Both the position numbers and the translations under genes were made by a program. Of a stretch of DNA of 64,000 bases, positions 47,304 to 57,973 are shown piece after piece. Positions within the stretch are counted from its first letter, which is position 1. Each line of letters begins with the position of its first letter. Source of the DNA: Triplophysa rosa (Eukaryota > Chordata > Actinopteri > Cypriniformes > Nemacheilidae); the NCBI RefSeq assembly GCF_024868665.1, contig NW_026634167.1, positions 28,688-92,687 on the forward strand, written 5' to 3'. Below the pieces are notes generated by a model, which saw only the letters and a program-made list of their open reading frames with translations, had not been told where the DNA came from and did not search any database.

Positions 47304-48347
47304 TTAATCAGTTGAAATTTTGGAAAGCTCCAGCAATGGTTTGGCTTCAGTTGGAGGATTCGGCTGATCACCAATGATTAAATCACGACAGAACAACACC
47401 GGTTCATCACGAAAACCCAGTCTGTACTGCCACACATATAAACACTGCTTGGGTTTCAGCTCCAGTGTCAGTTCCTCTTCCACTTCAGTCGCTTCATTCC
47501 AGCTTTCCTTCTCAGTGTTCACATGTGAACCCCCATATTCTGCTGAAAGAGAGAACTGGACCTTGGCGATTAACCCTGCGAGATCTCCAGATTGGATCAA
47601 GGATGATGGGCATATCTTCCAGTTGTGCATGATCTGTGTCATCTTCTCCTTGTTGTATCCCACCTTTTTAGTGATTTTATTTCGCCATGTCCCTGTAGTG
47701 TCACTGTTCATTTCTATAGATTTTATCTTCTCCCACCGGCCAAAGGCTGGACCTTGAGTTATGGACAGACCACCGGGCAGAAAGTTCACAACATCAGGGT
47801 GAACAGAAAAGACTTGACCATCATCTTTCTAAAGGTCAGCGCCTTTGCAGTATTCGACTCCCCACTTTGAGACCGGCTTCAGAAAACAACAGCAATCTGA
47901 CAGGCCCCAGTAATAGAGACCATTACATGATTCAGGGTTCAAATTTTGTTTTACATCAGTGGAGACGCTACCCAGGCCAGACGTTATTCTGAAAATTCCC
48001 CTTCCTTTGAATATGATAACAAAGAACTTATTGATGCTCAAGTAGTGTTCTCCACCTCGGAAGTCAGGATCAAGTTCTTCAACTACAGCATCAGCATCTG
48101 TTGACAGATCTGTGACTCTGCGGTACGATTCGCCTTTAATGATGTAAAAGCGGCCATCCATATCAGCAAGATAATGGTCTCCATTTTGGCAGGAGGGGTG
48201 CAGCTTGAATATAGTGAGGTCTGAACCTTTCTGTAAATCACTTATTTGCATATAGCAGCCGAGATCAGATCGGATTATGTAAGTGTACTCTTTCCCTGCA
48301 CAAATGTCAACACCTTTCGTTTTGTTCCTGGGGATAATGTCTCTCAT
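47304..48347 (-). pseudogene. Paralogue of the four-repeat protein, one premature stop
   Basis: The start codon is at 48347-48345, just after an acceptor (TGTTGCAG on the minus strand), as in the copy at 36017. The frame stays constant to 47304 (348 codons including the terminator), but codon 173 (47831-47829) is TAG where the other copy has Glu at 188. The repeat anchors LHPSCQNGDHY (49), LDPDFRGGEHYL (92), LNPESCNGLYYWG (136) and VHPDVVNFLPGG (182) are 43, 44 and 46 residues apart. The low-complexity insertion of the other copy is absent, so this copy has the ancestral spacing. The C-terminus is shorter. It is either a young pseudogene or a sequencing error. The two copies are inverted about 10 kb apart. 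Confidence 0.8.
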
Positions 48348-48870
48348 TGTGCCTTTACCTGCAACACAAACACAGACATATACAGAGATCATTATATATC
48401 AATATATGTAGCAGTAGACCTCTGTCTAATGAAATGATTGGACAGAAGGGGTTGCAATTAGACTCGGTTCAGGTGCGCTATAAGTAAGTCGAGTTTGTGC
48501 TGCCTGGATGTGTGTCACTTGAGCGTCACTAACTTCTGGGTTGCTGTGTAGTCATCCGAGAGGTATGAGCTGCTCGCCGGTGAGATTGTTAATTTACGTT
48601 AATGCTATTGTGTTATCTACTCTGCTACGAACTTCCCCTCTATCAAACAGTCCTTTGTTTTGCTGCGCTGCTAATCCAGACTGGCGGCTGATCTGCTTTG
48701 CATCTTTCCTTCTCTGCATGCTAGAGCGGTGTGGAGTATATCGTCTGTGGACCGGCTCTACGTTTGTTGACTGATGTCGCTAAGCTAAGTGCTACAACTG
48801 TTTCCTACTGCTGTGGCCCAACTATTTCCGCCTGCCAGGAAGATTTTAAGATTTATATATACATACATAT
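48348..48870. other. Upstream flank of the paralogue; no gene recognised
   Basis: It contains the presumed 5' region of the minus-strand pseudogene and, from about 48470, a plus-strand segment that might be L2 5' UTR (CTGCCTGGATGTGTGTCAC onward). It ends in a (TA)n-rich tract at 48852-48883 where the L2 coding sequence begins. Confidence 0.4.
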
Positions 48871-48879
48871 ATATATACA

Positions 48880-49305
48880 TATAGGGTTACAATTGTTCAG
48901 ATCTTACTTATCAGACAGACATCAATTTGTCCATTTAAATGGGGAATCATCAAATCTAACGCAAGTAAATTATGGATTACCTCAGGGATCGGTTTTAGGA
49001 CCCTTGCTATTCTCCATATACATGCTGCCCCTTGGAAACATTATTAGAAAACATGGAATTAGCTTCCACTGTTATGCAGATGATACTCAGCTATATATCT
49101 CATCAAGACCAGATGATTCCTTCCAACTATCCAAATTGGCAGAGTGCATCGACGATATAAAGCATTGGATGACTTGTAATTTACTTCTTTTAAATTCTAA
49201 TAAAACAGAAATATTACTTATCGGACCAAAGACACGTGAGCAGAATATTTCGGATTATAACCTGCAAATTGAAGGCTGCAGTGTTACTCCAACAAATACA
49301 GTTAA
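48880..49305 (+). pseudogene. L2 LINE reverse transcriptase, first segment
   Basis: It encodes [35 protein letters not shown], the catalytic YADDTQLY and [15 protein letters not shown], which are reverse-transcriptase motifs of L2/CR1-type LINEs. It is 5'-truncated beside a (TA)n tract. The frame stops at 49305, where a Kolobok element is inserted; the LINE frame resumes at 51200 with DLGIILDSNLSF. Confidence 0.92.
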
Positions 49306-49591
49306 AGGGGTCATATGGCGGAAATACGTGTTTTTCTGTGTCTTTGGTGTGTTATAAGTTACCCATGCATGTATTAGACACGTAAAATTGATCAAATTAA
49401 TGTGTCGGAACAAAAGATGCATTCTATCTAAAAGCGAATGCTCACCCAGACCTGCCTGAAACGCCTCATGTAACCACACCCCGACGAATGTACGTCACTT
49501 CGTAACATGATTTGATTTAAGACCGCCCAAATCTAAACGCAAGTAAGGTGGGCGTACTTGTAAATCTCATTGTATCATCACCGCCGCAGCC

Positions 49592-49849
49592 ATGTCGCGG
49601 AGACGCTGTGTGTTTCGTTGCGAAAAGAAAGACTCTTTGGTTGCCATGCCAAAAAATGAGAAAACTAAAAACGAATGGTTACATTTTCTTTACAACACTG
49701 TTACAGAAAAGTACAATCCGAATGTTCAAGTTTGTGCAGCGCATTTCACCGAAGATTGCTTCACGAACCTGGGAGAGAGATTAAGACCGGCTATGCACGA
49801 AAGCTTTGGTAAAAAAGTGGGGCCATTCCAACCATTCCAACTTCACTGA
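49592..49849 (+). CDS. THAP zinc-finger fragment of a Kolobok transposase
   Basis: An 85-residue frame. C2CH THAP pattern: CVFRC near the start, a Trp in EWLHFLYN, then VCAAHFTEDCF. THAP domains bind transposon ends as the DNA-recognition part of the transposase. The catalytic part is absent, so this is probably one exon of a decayed or internally deleted element. Confidence 0.8.
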   Translation: MSRRRCVFRCEKKDSLVAMPKNEKTKNEWLHFLYNTVTEKYNPNVQVCAAHFTEDCFTNLGERLRPAMHESFGKKVGPFQPFQLH

Positions 49850-50124
49850 ATGCCGATGACATTTGATCACCTGTCAGGAGAATTGAAGAGGAACCTGATG
49901 TTCCGAATATGGTAAGAGGCGTTACATTTCCGTGAAACGCTTGCAGTATTCGACCAATCACTACGCACTGGTTAACTGGCCAATCATAGCACACCTCGTG
50001 TTTCAGAGCGATGAGCTTTGTAAAAAAATCAGCGCGTTTCAGAGAGGCGGGGCAAAGAGGAGATACAAACATGCACGTGTGTGGAAAATACAGCGTTTTT
50101 AAATCTTAAATCGTGTATACACAT

Positions 50125-51131
50125 TAGGGCTGGGCGCGATGGCAAACATGTAAACTCTATAGTTTTTTTTCTATATTGATCGATAACGATATTTATTTCG
50201 ATAAATAATTAATTAAAAAACTGTATTTAAAATAATCTATTTTAAATACAGTTTATTAACAAAACAGTCTAACAAAAGTTAACTTTAAACCAGTTAAAAT
50301 TAAATTAAACCAAGTCATTGATATTACGTAATTAGACGTGCACTGTTGCAACACAGAGGATATTAGGCCATAAACAACATGTACCAGTTCATTCAGTCTC
50401 ATTTTGACTCAATTGACTCGTTAAGTAAAGGGAGTGTTCATTCAGTACATTCAACCAATGACAGGGCTGTTTCTGTGTACATTTGAACGCTATTGGCTCA
50501 GCACCTGCGCACATACATAACGCTGCAATAATGTCTTGCTGGAGTAGTGGGATTCATTCAATGCATTCAGTGAACCTTAAAGACATCTCACATAAACTGT
50601 AGTACATTTCTTTAATCATGCAGGCATCTTACACACAAGGGTCAATATTTTAATGTGCACACAAACTCACTTCATTACATCTCTAATCTGTACAGGGCAG
50701 TGCTGGTTGGTTTCATAAGCACCAGCTCATGTTAGCAGATATGTTAACGATGGATATAAAAACGTTTGTGCTTGAGTTTCGAAGTAACTCGCTTGCAATT
50801 GCGCCTCAAGTTTGTTTTGTTTAACCGGCGATAAGACACTTGATAAACCTCGTGATGACAACTCGAGGTTAGTTTCACCTTTGTTTCCGCTTCCAGTCAT
50901 GTTTTCCTCCTCATGTCGAGTTTTCTTTGCCGAGTGCAGTATGAAATGGACTTTGTACTTTGACGCGCATGATAAAAGCTGCACGCTGACTGACTGTTGT
51001 TGCGTTTATTTCTGCGTTCTGTTAGACTGTAAGATTAATCCATATCGAGTCAAAATGCCAATAGCTTATCATCGTTATCGACATAAATTCTATCGCGATT
51101 CGATATGATATCGTTTATCGGCACAGCCCTA
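50125..51131. mobile_element. hAT element nested in the Kolobok element
   Basis: Exact 8-bp target duplication ATACACAT at 50117-50124 and 51132-51139. The left end is TAGGGCTGGGCGCGATGG and the right end ATCGGCACAGCCCTA. CGATAACGATA/TATCGTTATCG motifs lie near both ends. No transposase frame is recognised; it is non-autonomous. Confidence 0.93.
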
Positions 51132-51195
51132 ATACACATTACATTACATCTAAAACAAACGATAATATTCGTTTTAGCCGTGTCATATGACCCCT

Positions 51196-51993
51196 TTAAA
51201 GACCTAGGCATTATATTAGACAGCAACCTGTCATTTAAAAATCACATCTCAAATGTCACAAAAACAGCCTTCTTCCACCTTAGAAATGTTGCCAAATTAC
51301 AAAATATTTTATGTGTGGCTGATGCAGAGAAGCTTATTCATGCATTTGTGATCTCAAGACTTGACTACTGTAATGCACTGCTTAGTGGTTGTCCTGCATC
51401 ATCAATAAACAAACTACAGTTAGTTCAGAACGCAGCTGCCAGAGTTCTAACCAGGTCCAGAAAATACCATCACATAACCCCAATGTTATCAACCCTTCAC
51501 TGGTTACCCATTAAGTATCGTATTGACTTTAAAGTTCTTTTAATNAATATTTTATGTGTGGCTGATGCAGAGAAGCTTATTCATGCATTTGTGACCTCAA
51601 GACTTGACTACTGTAATGCACTGCTTAGTGGTTGTCCTGCATCATCAATAAACAAACTACAGTTAGTTCAGAACGCAGCTGCCAGAGTTCTAACCAGGTC
51701 CAGAAAATACCATCACATAACCCCAATGTTATCAACCCTTCACTGGTTACCCATTAAGTGTCGTATTGACTTTAAAGTTCTTTTAATCACTTATAAAGCC
51801 TTAAACGGTTTAGCCCCTACCTACATAACAGAGCTTCTACCGCACTATAACCCATCACGCTCTCTAAGATCTCTAAACTCCAGACTTTTGATAACACCTA
51901 GAATAACTAAATCCACCAAAGGGGGCGGAGCTTTCTCATACGTAGCACCTAAACTCTGGAATAGCCTTCCCGATACTATTCCAGGGTCAGACA
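51196..51993 (+). pseudogene. L2 LINE reverse transcriptase, second segment (with duplicated block)
   Basis: The frame continues DLGIILDSNLSFKNHISNV, the LRNVAKLQNILCVADAEK block, SRLDYCNALLSGC and, after the n at 51545, a second copy of the same block, then ALNGLAPTYITELL and the terminal SYVAPKLWNSLPDTIPGS. The duplicated block is an assembly-gap artefact or local duplication. The frame is broken at 51993 by a hAT insertion. Confidence 0.92.
51303..51787. repeat. 242-bp direct duplication abutting a gap n
   Basis: Bases 51303-51544 and 51546-51787 are the same 242-bp sequence with about two visible differences (GTGATCTC versus GTGACCTC; AAGTATCG versus AAGTGTCG). They are separated only by the n at 51545. 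This is the pattern left by two unmerged overlapping contig ends or haplotypes. Confidence 0.92.
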
Positions 51994-52348
51994 TAGGGCT
52001 GTCGTGGTAACCACATTTCTATAATACCGAACGTTTGACAAGCCGACCGCAGAGGATGACAAGCAACCGCCAGTATCCGCTACAACCGCAATGTTCACGT
52101 TTTTTATTTGAGCCTATGTTGTTTAGAACTTCATGCATGTATAATAAATGACACATGAATGGGCTATGAAAATATATTATTCGAAAAGATACTATTAGCT
52201 GAATCAAGCATGAATGCAAAAGTTGTAAGCACTCAAACTGAAACTGACATGACAGAAAGGCAATGTCTGCTTCTAAATGCAGTTTTAAAGTTTGAAATTA
52301 TATTAATCGTGCAAAATACAAAGCGCTTCAATAAACTCAAACTTTTAA

Positions 52349-53724
52349 AGGTGTGATGAAGTGGTTGATAAAGTTGTTTATTGTTTTATATTGTTGTATG
52401 AGGTCTACTTATGACGTTCGCATGATTTTTACATTCAAAAACATCAAAATCAATAAGTAATAGACTATTTTCTACCCAGGTTTTGAGGCCAGCTGTACAA
52501 ACGCTCGGTTTTAATGGGTTGTGCCGCATTGAAGACACTTGGAAGTAAACGCCCACCGCTTTGATTGGATGGCAGTTTGCGTAGTTGGAGCCTTCTGTGA
52601 ATTTGGTTCGAGACGTAACGTTACACATTAGCACCATTCGCACAGGATTAGTATTATCTGGAGACCTCTTGTGATTTATAAATGACCTCCCCACATCAGT
52701 ATTTCATGTGACGCATTCGTGGACGTGATGGCAAGGCTCTGCGTATAGTTTGTATAGCCTATAGTTGTATTGTGTTTAGTGATATATGACCGTACCTGTC
52801 AGCATTTCAGACCCGTGATCACGAACCGGACAGAAGATCACTGTGATCGCGGGTCTCGAATGTTACGAGAGTTTCCATGATAAATAAACAAACGGGAGAC
52901 TCCCGGTAACTTATGGATATCACCCAGCACCCGAAATAATACCAACACACTTCAAACAGCCTCCATTATTCGCAAACGGTGGATAAAACCTTGAAAAATG
53001 ATATATGAGCCCGCCCAATCACAGAGATGCCGATTCGCACGGGCTTAAGATCACAGACAACCTCTGCATAGATCAAGCGATCAATAACAAAGCAATAGAG
53101 ACGCATAGTACAAACATGTTTGACTCACATAAGATTGCTGCGCCATTCCTATCGGATCCAATATTGACGGCACAGACAGCACTGCTTTTTCATTTTAGTC
53201 TCTCCACAAATCCAGTGTCGACCTGTGCCTTGTTCACGAAGGAATCCTCGGAGAAATGAAGCAAACAAATGCTCCATGTTTTTCCCACGTGAGCTGGAAC
53301 GTCTTTAAAAGTAAACTTTAACCACGCATTCCTAATATCAGAATCCGAAGGAAGGTTATGCAGCGACTGTGTTCTTCCACAACCTGGGATGGCACAATAT
53401 TTAGCGATCTTTAACACCATGTTTATTGCTTGCTCGCTCTACCTGGTTCTGCGCCACTGGTTCTGTCATGCGTGAACCAGTGGGCGGGGTTGGAGAAGTA
53501 GTCGTTGATATTCTTCTGTGGAGGCGGTGTTCAACCTATCAATGACGTCATAGATAGGTGCATTCCAGGACCTGGCGTTCGCTGGGCCTGGTGTCAATAA
53601 CAGATGTAATCTCAGTAACAAGGGCGTTTTCAGTTCTGACACTTACATGATGTTCACGTGAATACCATTCCCTCTTATATAACAAAAGCTCGGCTTAAAA
53701 TTGTGATTTTAATTCATGGCACCT
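52349..53724 (-). mobile_element. Second Kolobok-like element, nested in the hAT
   Basis: TTAA at 52345-52348 and 53725-53728. The left end is AGGTGTGATGAAG; the right end read inward is AGGTGCCATGAATT. It carries a minus-strand THAP frame (53190-53420). It differs from the 49306 element in sequence and termini, so it is a distinct family with the same signature. Confidence 0.8.
53190..53420 (-). CDS. THAP zinc-finger fragment of a second Kolobok transposase
   Basis: A 76-residue frame with CAIPGC, HNLPSDSDIRNAWLKF and CLLHFSEDSF, the THAP C2CH layout with the conserved Pro and Trp. Presumably the N-terminal exon of a transposase whose catalytic part is missing. Confidence 0.75.
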   Translation of the reverse strand: MVLKIAKYCAIPGCGRTQSLHNLPSDSDIRNAWLKFTFKDVPAHVGKTWSICLLHFSEDSFVNKAQVDTGFVERLK

Positions 53725-54964
53725 TTAAAACACGTCTTTGTCTGTGTATCTGCAGCACGCGCGCAACATAATGGCGGAGAAGCGAAGGAGTTTCTCGACA
53801 GTCACCGGCTTTACAGAGACGCGGCTTCCACCCGACCATTTGGATATGTGTGTTTTCCTCAAAAACATGTTAAACAATATAAACATGATCATATACTGAC
53901 TCGAATGTTTATCTGTTGTTCTTTATATTATTTACGTATTATTATGTGCAGTCTGCTTTATTTTGTTCGCTCTTTTGTTCTGTACACAGCAAAGTCCCTG
54001 GTGTAAAAAAGTCAACTCAATTGATTCATTAACTGCATTAATAAATGAACATTTCACACCAGAAAGACTCTGTTTCAGTGTACATTTGTACACCCGTAGC
54101 TACGGACTCATATATACACCAGGGTGTACAGTTTTACACCAGGGACTTTGCTGTACTCTTGCATTGCATATTTTCGATTAAACAGTGTCAGAAGATACTG
54201 TAAGCATGTTCTGGATATAGCCTAATTATAAGATTGTTCTGAAGTGGTGATGCTCGAATAATAATAAAGAATAATAGTAGGCCTATTGAAAATGCTGTAA
54301 TATTCAGTGCCATTTGCTATGCATTCGTTTTGCCCCGTACACACGAGACGTGACGGGCAACAAAACGTTTCTAAAATCAATTGTTGTGCATTGCTGTACT
54401 GGCTGTGTGAACAAAAATATATATAACATAGTATTTCTAATGTGTCTTGACGTGTTTGGTGTGCACAGTGTTATACAAAGTGTTACAAATTATACGAAAG
54501 TTATACAAATACTGGCTCATTTTTTTCTTCAATTTAAGATTACGTAGTACATGATTGTAATTTGTATTGAGGCTTCGTGAATATGCACGTAACAAGCCTA
54601 AACAATTTGCTTTTATATATTTTCTCGTTTTACAATTTCTATTTATCTTGTATTTATCATAGACTGGTTGGTCTTGAGTCTTTTCTTTAATAAAGGAAAA
54701 AAGGCGTGTATCCTACATTGCGTTTTTATTGCTCTGTGTTGTTCTGCATTTACCAACAAAATATGAAAATACGTTTTTAATTAGTTTTAAAACAGCCGTC
54801 TTTGTTAGTAAAACACCAATATATGCAACACAATAAAGCCCAACAACATAATTTAGGCCTATTTATTTGGTACCAAAATTCAGGATTAATGCGACACTGC
54901 GCTAATGAGCCACACAAAATCACCGCAATGGACATTCCTTCACCACACCAGCCCTAGTCAGACA

Positions 54965-55833
54965 CAATCCCAATTTAAATCTAGATTAAAGACACATCTT
55001 TTCAGCCAAGCATTCACTTAATGCATAATATGCTAAATTAATTAATTAATTAATGAACAGCGCTAATAATTCTCTTTCTCCCCTCCTACAGCGCCTCTGG
55101 ATGCCCATCCTGAGGTAGGGAGAGATTAAGCCAGGACCAGCTGAACATCCCGTGCCATCCTCCTGCGAGAGCCTGCGGACTGACTGACCATCCCAGCTCC
55201 ATCTCAGGCAATTCCATACCCAACCAAAAGCAAAGACGGACTACTTGTCACATTAACGCTAAATTTACAATACTTGGCATTTAATGCTAAACTTACATCA
55301 CACGACAGCAGTTTGAAGTTATAGCTGCACTCAGTTACATTATGCCATTACTATTTTCCCTGCTTATAACATGCCTCTGTTGTCCGATATCCATCACAAA
55401 ATAAGACAAATTAGACCCGAACAGTTTCAACAAATTAAACTTCCTAAATCACAACTAATAATCTCTCCCTATTCTTCATAAACATTTACTCTGTAACTTT
55501 TAATCAAAGTCAGTGAGTTCAGCTGTGACACGTCAGAGGAGATCTGGTCCTCCCGGCTGAGACTGGTTTCTCCCGAGTTTTTTTCCCATTTATTTCTCAT
55601 TGGAGTTTGGGTTCCTCTCCACAGGGCCGTGTAGGCTTGCTCACCGGGAGACTGCATTTATTAGATATTATTTACTAGAATGATCTTGCTTGGTCTATAA
55701 ACACCATGCACTGTGCTGTGTTTTACATTTTCTGTTTTTCTTATTTTCTCCTGTAAAGCTGCTTCGGAACAATGCACATTGTAAAATGCGCTATATAAAT
55801 AAAATTTAATTTAATTTAATTTAATTAAATTAA
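54965..55833 (+). mobile_element. L2 LINE 3' end and UTR
   Basis: The frame resumes with a one-base shift (LKTHLFSQAFT), followed by the 3' UTR with CCTGCGAGAGCCTGCGG, GGAGTTTGGGTTCCTCTCC and the L2 terminus AATGCGCTATATAAATAAA ending in (TTTAA)n. The LINE therefore extends from about 48880 to 55829, interrupted twice. Confidence 0.9.
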
Positions 55834-56460
55834 AGGTCCAGTGTGTAATTTTTTGCAGGATCTATTGACGGAAATGCAATATAATATGCGTAACTATCAG
55901 TGGCGATCGGTGCCTCCTCTTCAGGGGAAGCTGGAATTCAAAATACGTGTTCAGTGCTTCACGTGAACCTTTGTGCATCACACATCATGTCAAAATACGT
56001 GCCTGCTGCAGACGCGTGGAAAGGGTTTATGATAAAAGAGACGCTCGCCTTCAGAAGACACTGCGTTAACTCTGATTACACATGAGACTAAGCGAGTATC
56101 TAGCAAACACGAGCGTCTCTTTTATTAAAAACCCTTTCGGCACGTATTTTGACATGACGCGCCACACACATGACGGGCTAAATACATGTTTTGCCGAGCT
56201 TCGCATTACTGCTTCCCCTGAAGAGGAGTCACAGATTGCCACTGGTAACTATGTCTTCAGAGGTGTATAAAGAGCTTACACAATGAAGCGTTGTGTTTTT
56301 ATTACCTTAGAATGAGCTATTTCTATCTACATACACATACGTCCCCTTGCATATAATTTGCCATGTTCTGTCAGCCGTTGTAGTGTTTAGAATGGGAGGG
56401 GTGGAGTGAGCGGTTGGTTGCAATTCGCAACCTTGCCGCTAGATTTCACTGACTGGACCG
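55834..56460. mobile_element. TTAA-associated repeat AGGTCCAGTGTGTAA, with hAT MITE inside
   Basis: It begins AGGTCCAGTGTGTAATTTT right after TTAA (55830-55833) and contains TAGAATGAGCTATTTCTATC and GCCGCTAGATTTCACTG, ending with a degenerate ACTGACTGGACC. I recognise it as a common cyprinid repeat from memory. It is interrupted by the MITE at 55898-56244. Confidence 0.6.
55898..56244. mobile_element. hAT MITE with exact target duplication
   Basis: 8-bp target duplication GTAACTAT at 55890-55897 and 56245-56252. The left end is CAGTGGCGATCGGTGCC, followed by TCCTCTTCAGGGGAAG; the right end reads CTTCCCCTGAAGAGGA...TTGCCACTG. The arms also pair internally (AAAAGAGACGCTCG with CGAGCGTCTCTTTT). 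The two ~60-residue open frames here are hairpin translations. Confidence 0.92.
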
Positions 56461-56679
56461 CTAAGTATAAATTGGGCATAGTAAAGATAAGTTAAACAAT
56501 ACAAAATCGGCACTCCTTTCACTACAGAGGTGTAATAGATATATGCAGTGATTTTTATTCCCCTAGTTAGCCCCAAATGATTTGGGCTCAGCCCCGGTTT
56601 TCAAAGCCTAGAAACGCCCCTGCATATGTCTATTTGATGTAAATTGCGTGTTAATGCGTAATACGTGTTAACCGAGTGG

Positions 56680-57973
56680 CAACCTTCTGGTCTATCTCGT
56701 GAAACCAACACGGAAGTGACTTAAACTATAATTCATTGACTGGCCGCTAGAGACTGGCTCCAAAACAGAGTTGTTAAAATGCCGAACTTTATAGCAGAGA
56801 AAACATGTTTACAGCCTGCTACAAAACATGATTTTGGTCTATAGCTAATTTTGCCCTTCATGACCATAGCCGCGGGAACGTATTTTGAGCAGGGGGCGCT
56901 GTCATTTTTTTTTTATTACTGTGTTATGACTGTGCCATGGGCAAGCCGCTTAAGTTTAATGTTAATAAATAACGGAGGCAAAAATTAGTTGCTGCCGAGA
57001 ATAAAGATCCCAGTGTGATTATAGGATGCAGCATAAAAACAAACATATAAACGCATGTTATATGTATGCCTATAGCCAAAGCAAAATCTGTTGTACGAAA
57101 ACTAAACTAGCTGCGCGGCGGCAGCTTAACCACCCAAACAAAAACCATGGGCAAACCGGTCACGTGATTAAACACAACTGCATGCTGCACGGCAACAGCA
57201 CAGAAATCAACCCGTAATGTTACATATTGTGCCTGTAGACCTAGCCACAATCTCAAATCAAGGAATAACTGTCTTACATTTCTGCTGGCCTGCATGCAAA
57301 ACTCCGAAAGTGGCATTTCTTTCTGGGTTGACGCTGCTGAAGTCCTGCATGAGGTAAAGAAGTCTGAAATTCATTTTTGCGCCATTTGGACAAGACCGCT
57401 CATGACACTTGACCTTCACTAATGCCGTGACGTCATTAGACACTTGCGTTGTCATTGTAACAGTAACGTTATTAAAGCAGATAACGTCACTTTACCCTAA
57501 ACTTTATGAATAAACATTTTATTGAAAACAAATGCGAGAGTTTGATTAGAACCCCGGCCTCCTGTGTCACACTACACAGACTTTACACCTTACGCCACTG
57601 GAGTCATTGTTCAAAATGAAGTCCTTCTTACATATTCTCTATTCCAATCACATATTGGTAGGCGAACCTGGTGCAAATAGTCTCTGCCTTTATTTATGTA
57701 TCTTTCACATTGTTTCAGTTTTTCTTTCGCTCGACGCCAGAGGGTGCTGCAGCCTTCCCGCGGCTATGTTCATGACAACTGTGAGGGGGTGAATTTGTCT
57801 ATTACTCATCCGTTTAAATTATATTAAGTTTTAAAGTTCTGCATAATTAATGGATTGGCCACTTGAGTGACAAGTTTCACCAACCAGGAACCTCAGCCCA
57901 ACCCCAAAATTGCGTTTCACAAACCTACAGGTGACGTCATGGATACCACGTCCATGTTTTATACAGTCTATGG
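56680..57973. mobile_element. Decayed repeat interrupted by a 904-bp hAT
   Basis: The left part (GGAAGTGACTTAAACTATAA, GCCGCTAGAGACTGGCTCC) and the right part (ACTGTGAGGGGGTGAATTTG ... ATGTTTTATACAGTCTATGG) look like one common fish repeat. The split at 56865-57768 is the next hAT element. Confidence 0.6.
56865..57768. mobile_element. hAT element, TIR CATAGCCGCGGGAA
   Basis: Exact 8-bp target duplication TTCATGAC at 56857-56864 and 57769-57776. The left end is CATAGCCGCGGGAACG and the right end CTTCCCGCGGCTATG. Subterminal GGGGGCGCTG and GAGGGTGCTGC also mirror each other. No transposase is recognised. Confidence 0.93.

Larger units (their letters stand above)
49306..51195 (+). mobile_element. 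Kolobok-like element inserted in the L2 LINE
   Basis: TTAA at 49302-49305 and 51196-51199 flanks it. The left end is AGGGGTCATATGGCG and the right end GTGTCATATGACCCCT. Dropping the element and one TTAA puts the LINE frame back in phase, proving insertion. It codes for a THAP-domain protein (49592-49849). TTAA duplication plus a THAP domain is the Kolobok signature. A hAT element (50125-51131) sits inside it. Confidence 0.88.
51994..54956. mobile_element. hAT element inserted in the L2 LINE
   Basis: Exact 8-bp target duplication GTCAGACA at 51986-51993 and 54957-54964. The left end is TAGGGCTGTCGTGG and the right end CCACACCAGCCCTA. It contains a second Kolobok-like element (52349-53724). 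Outside that it has no recognised transposase; a short frame after 53771 (MAEKRRSFSTVTGF) is of unknown meaning. Confidence 0.92.

Noticed and set aside
48348..48392. Upstream Met extension (MISVYVCVCVAG) of the minus-strand paralogue
   Set aside because: It translates the intron end and acceptor; the sister gene shows the start is the Met of MRDII.
55900..56270. Two ~60-residue frames with similar peptides
   Set aside because: They lie in the two arms of a hAT MITE hairpin.
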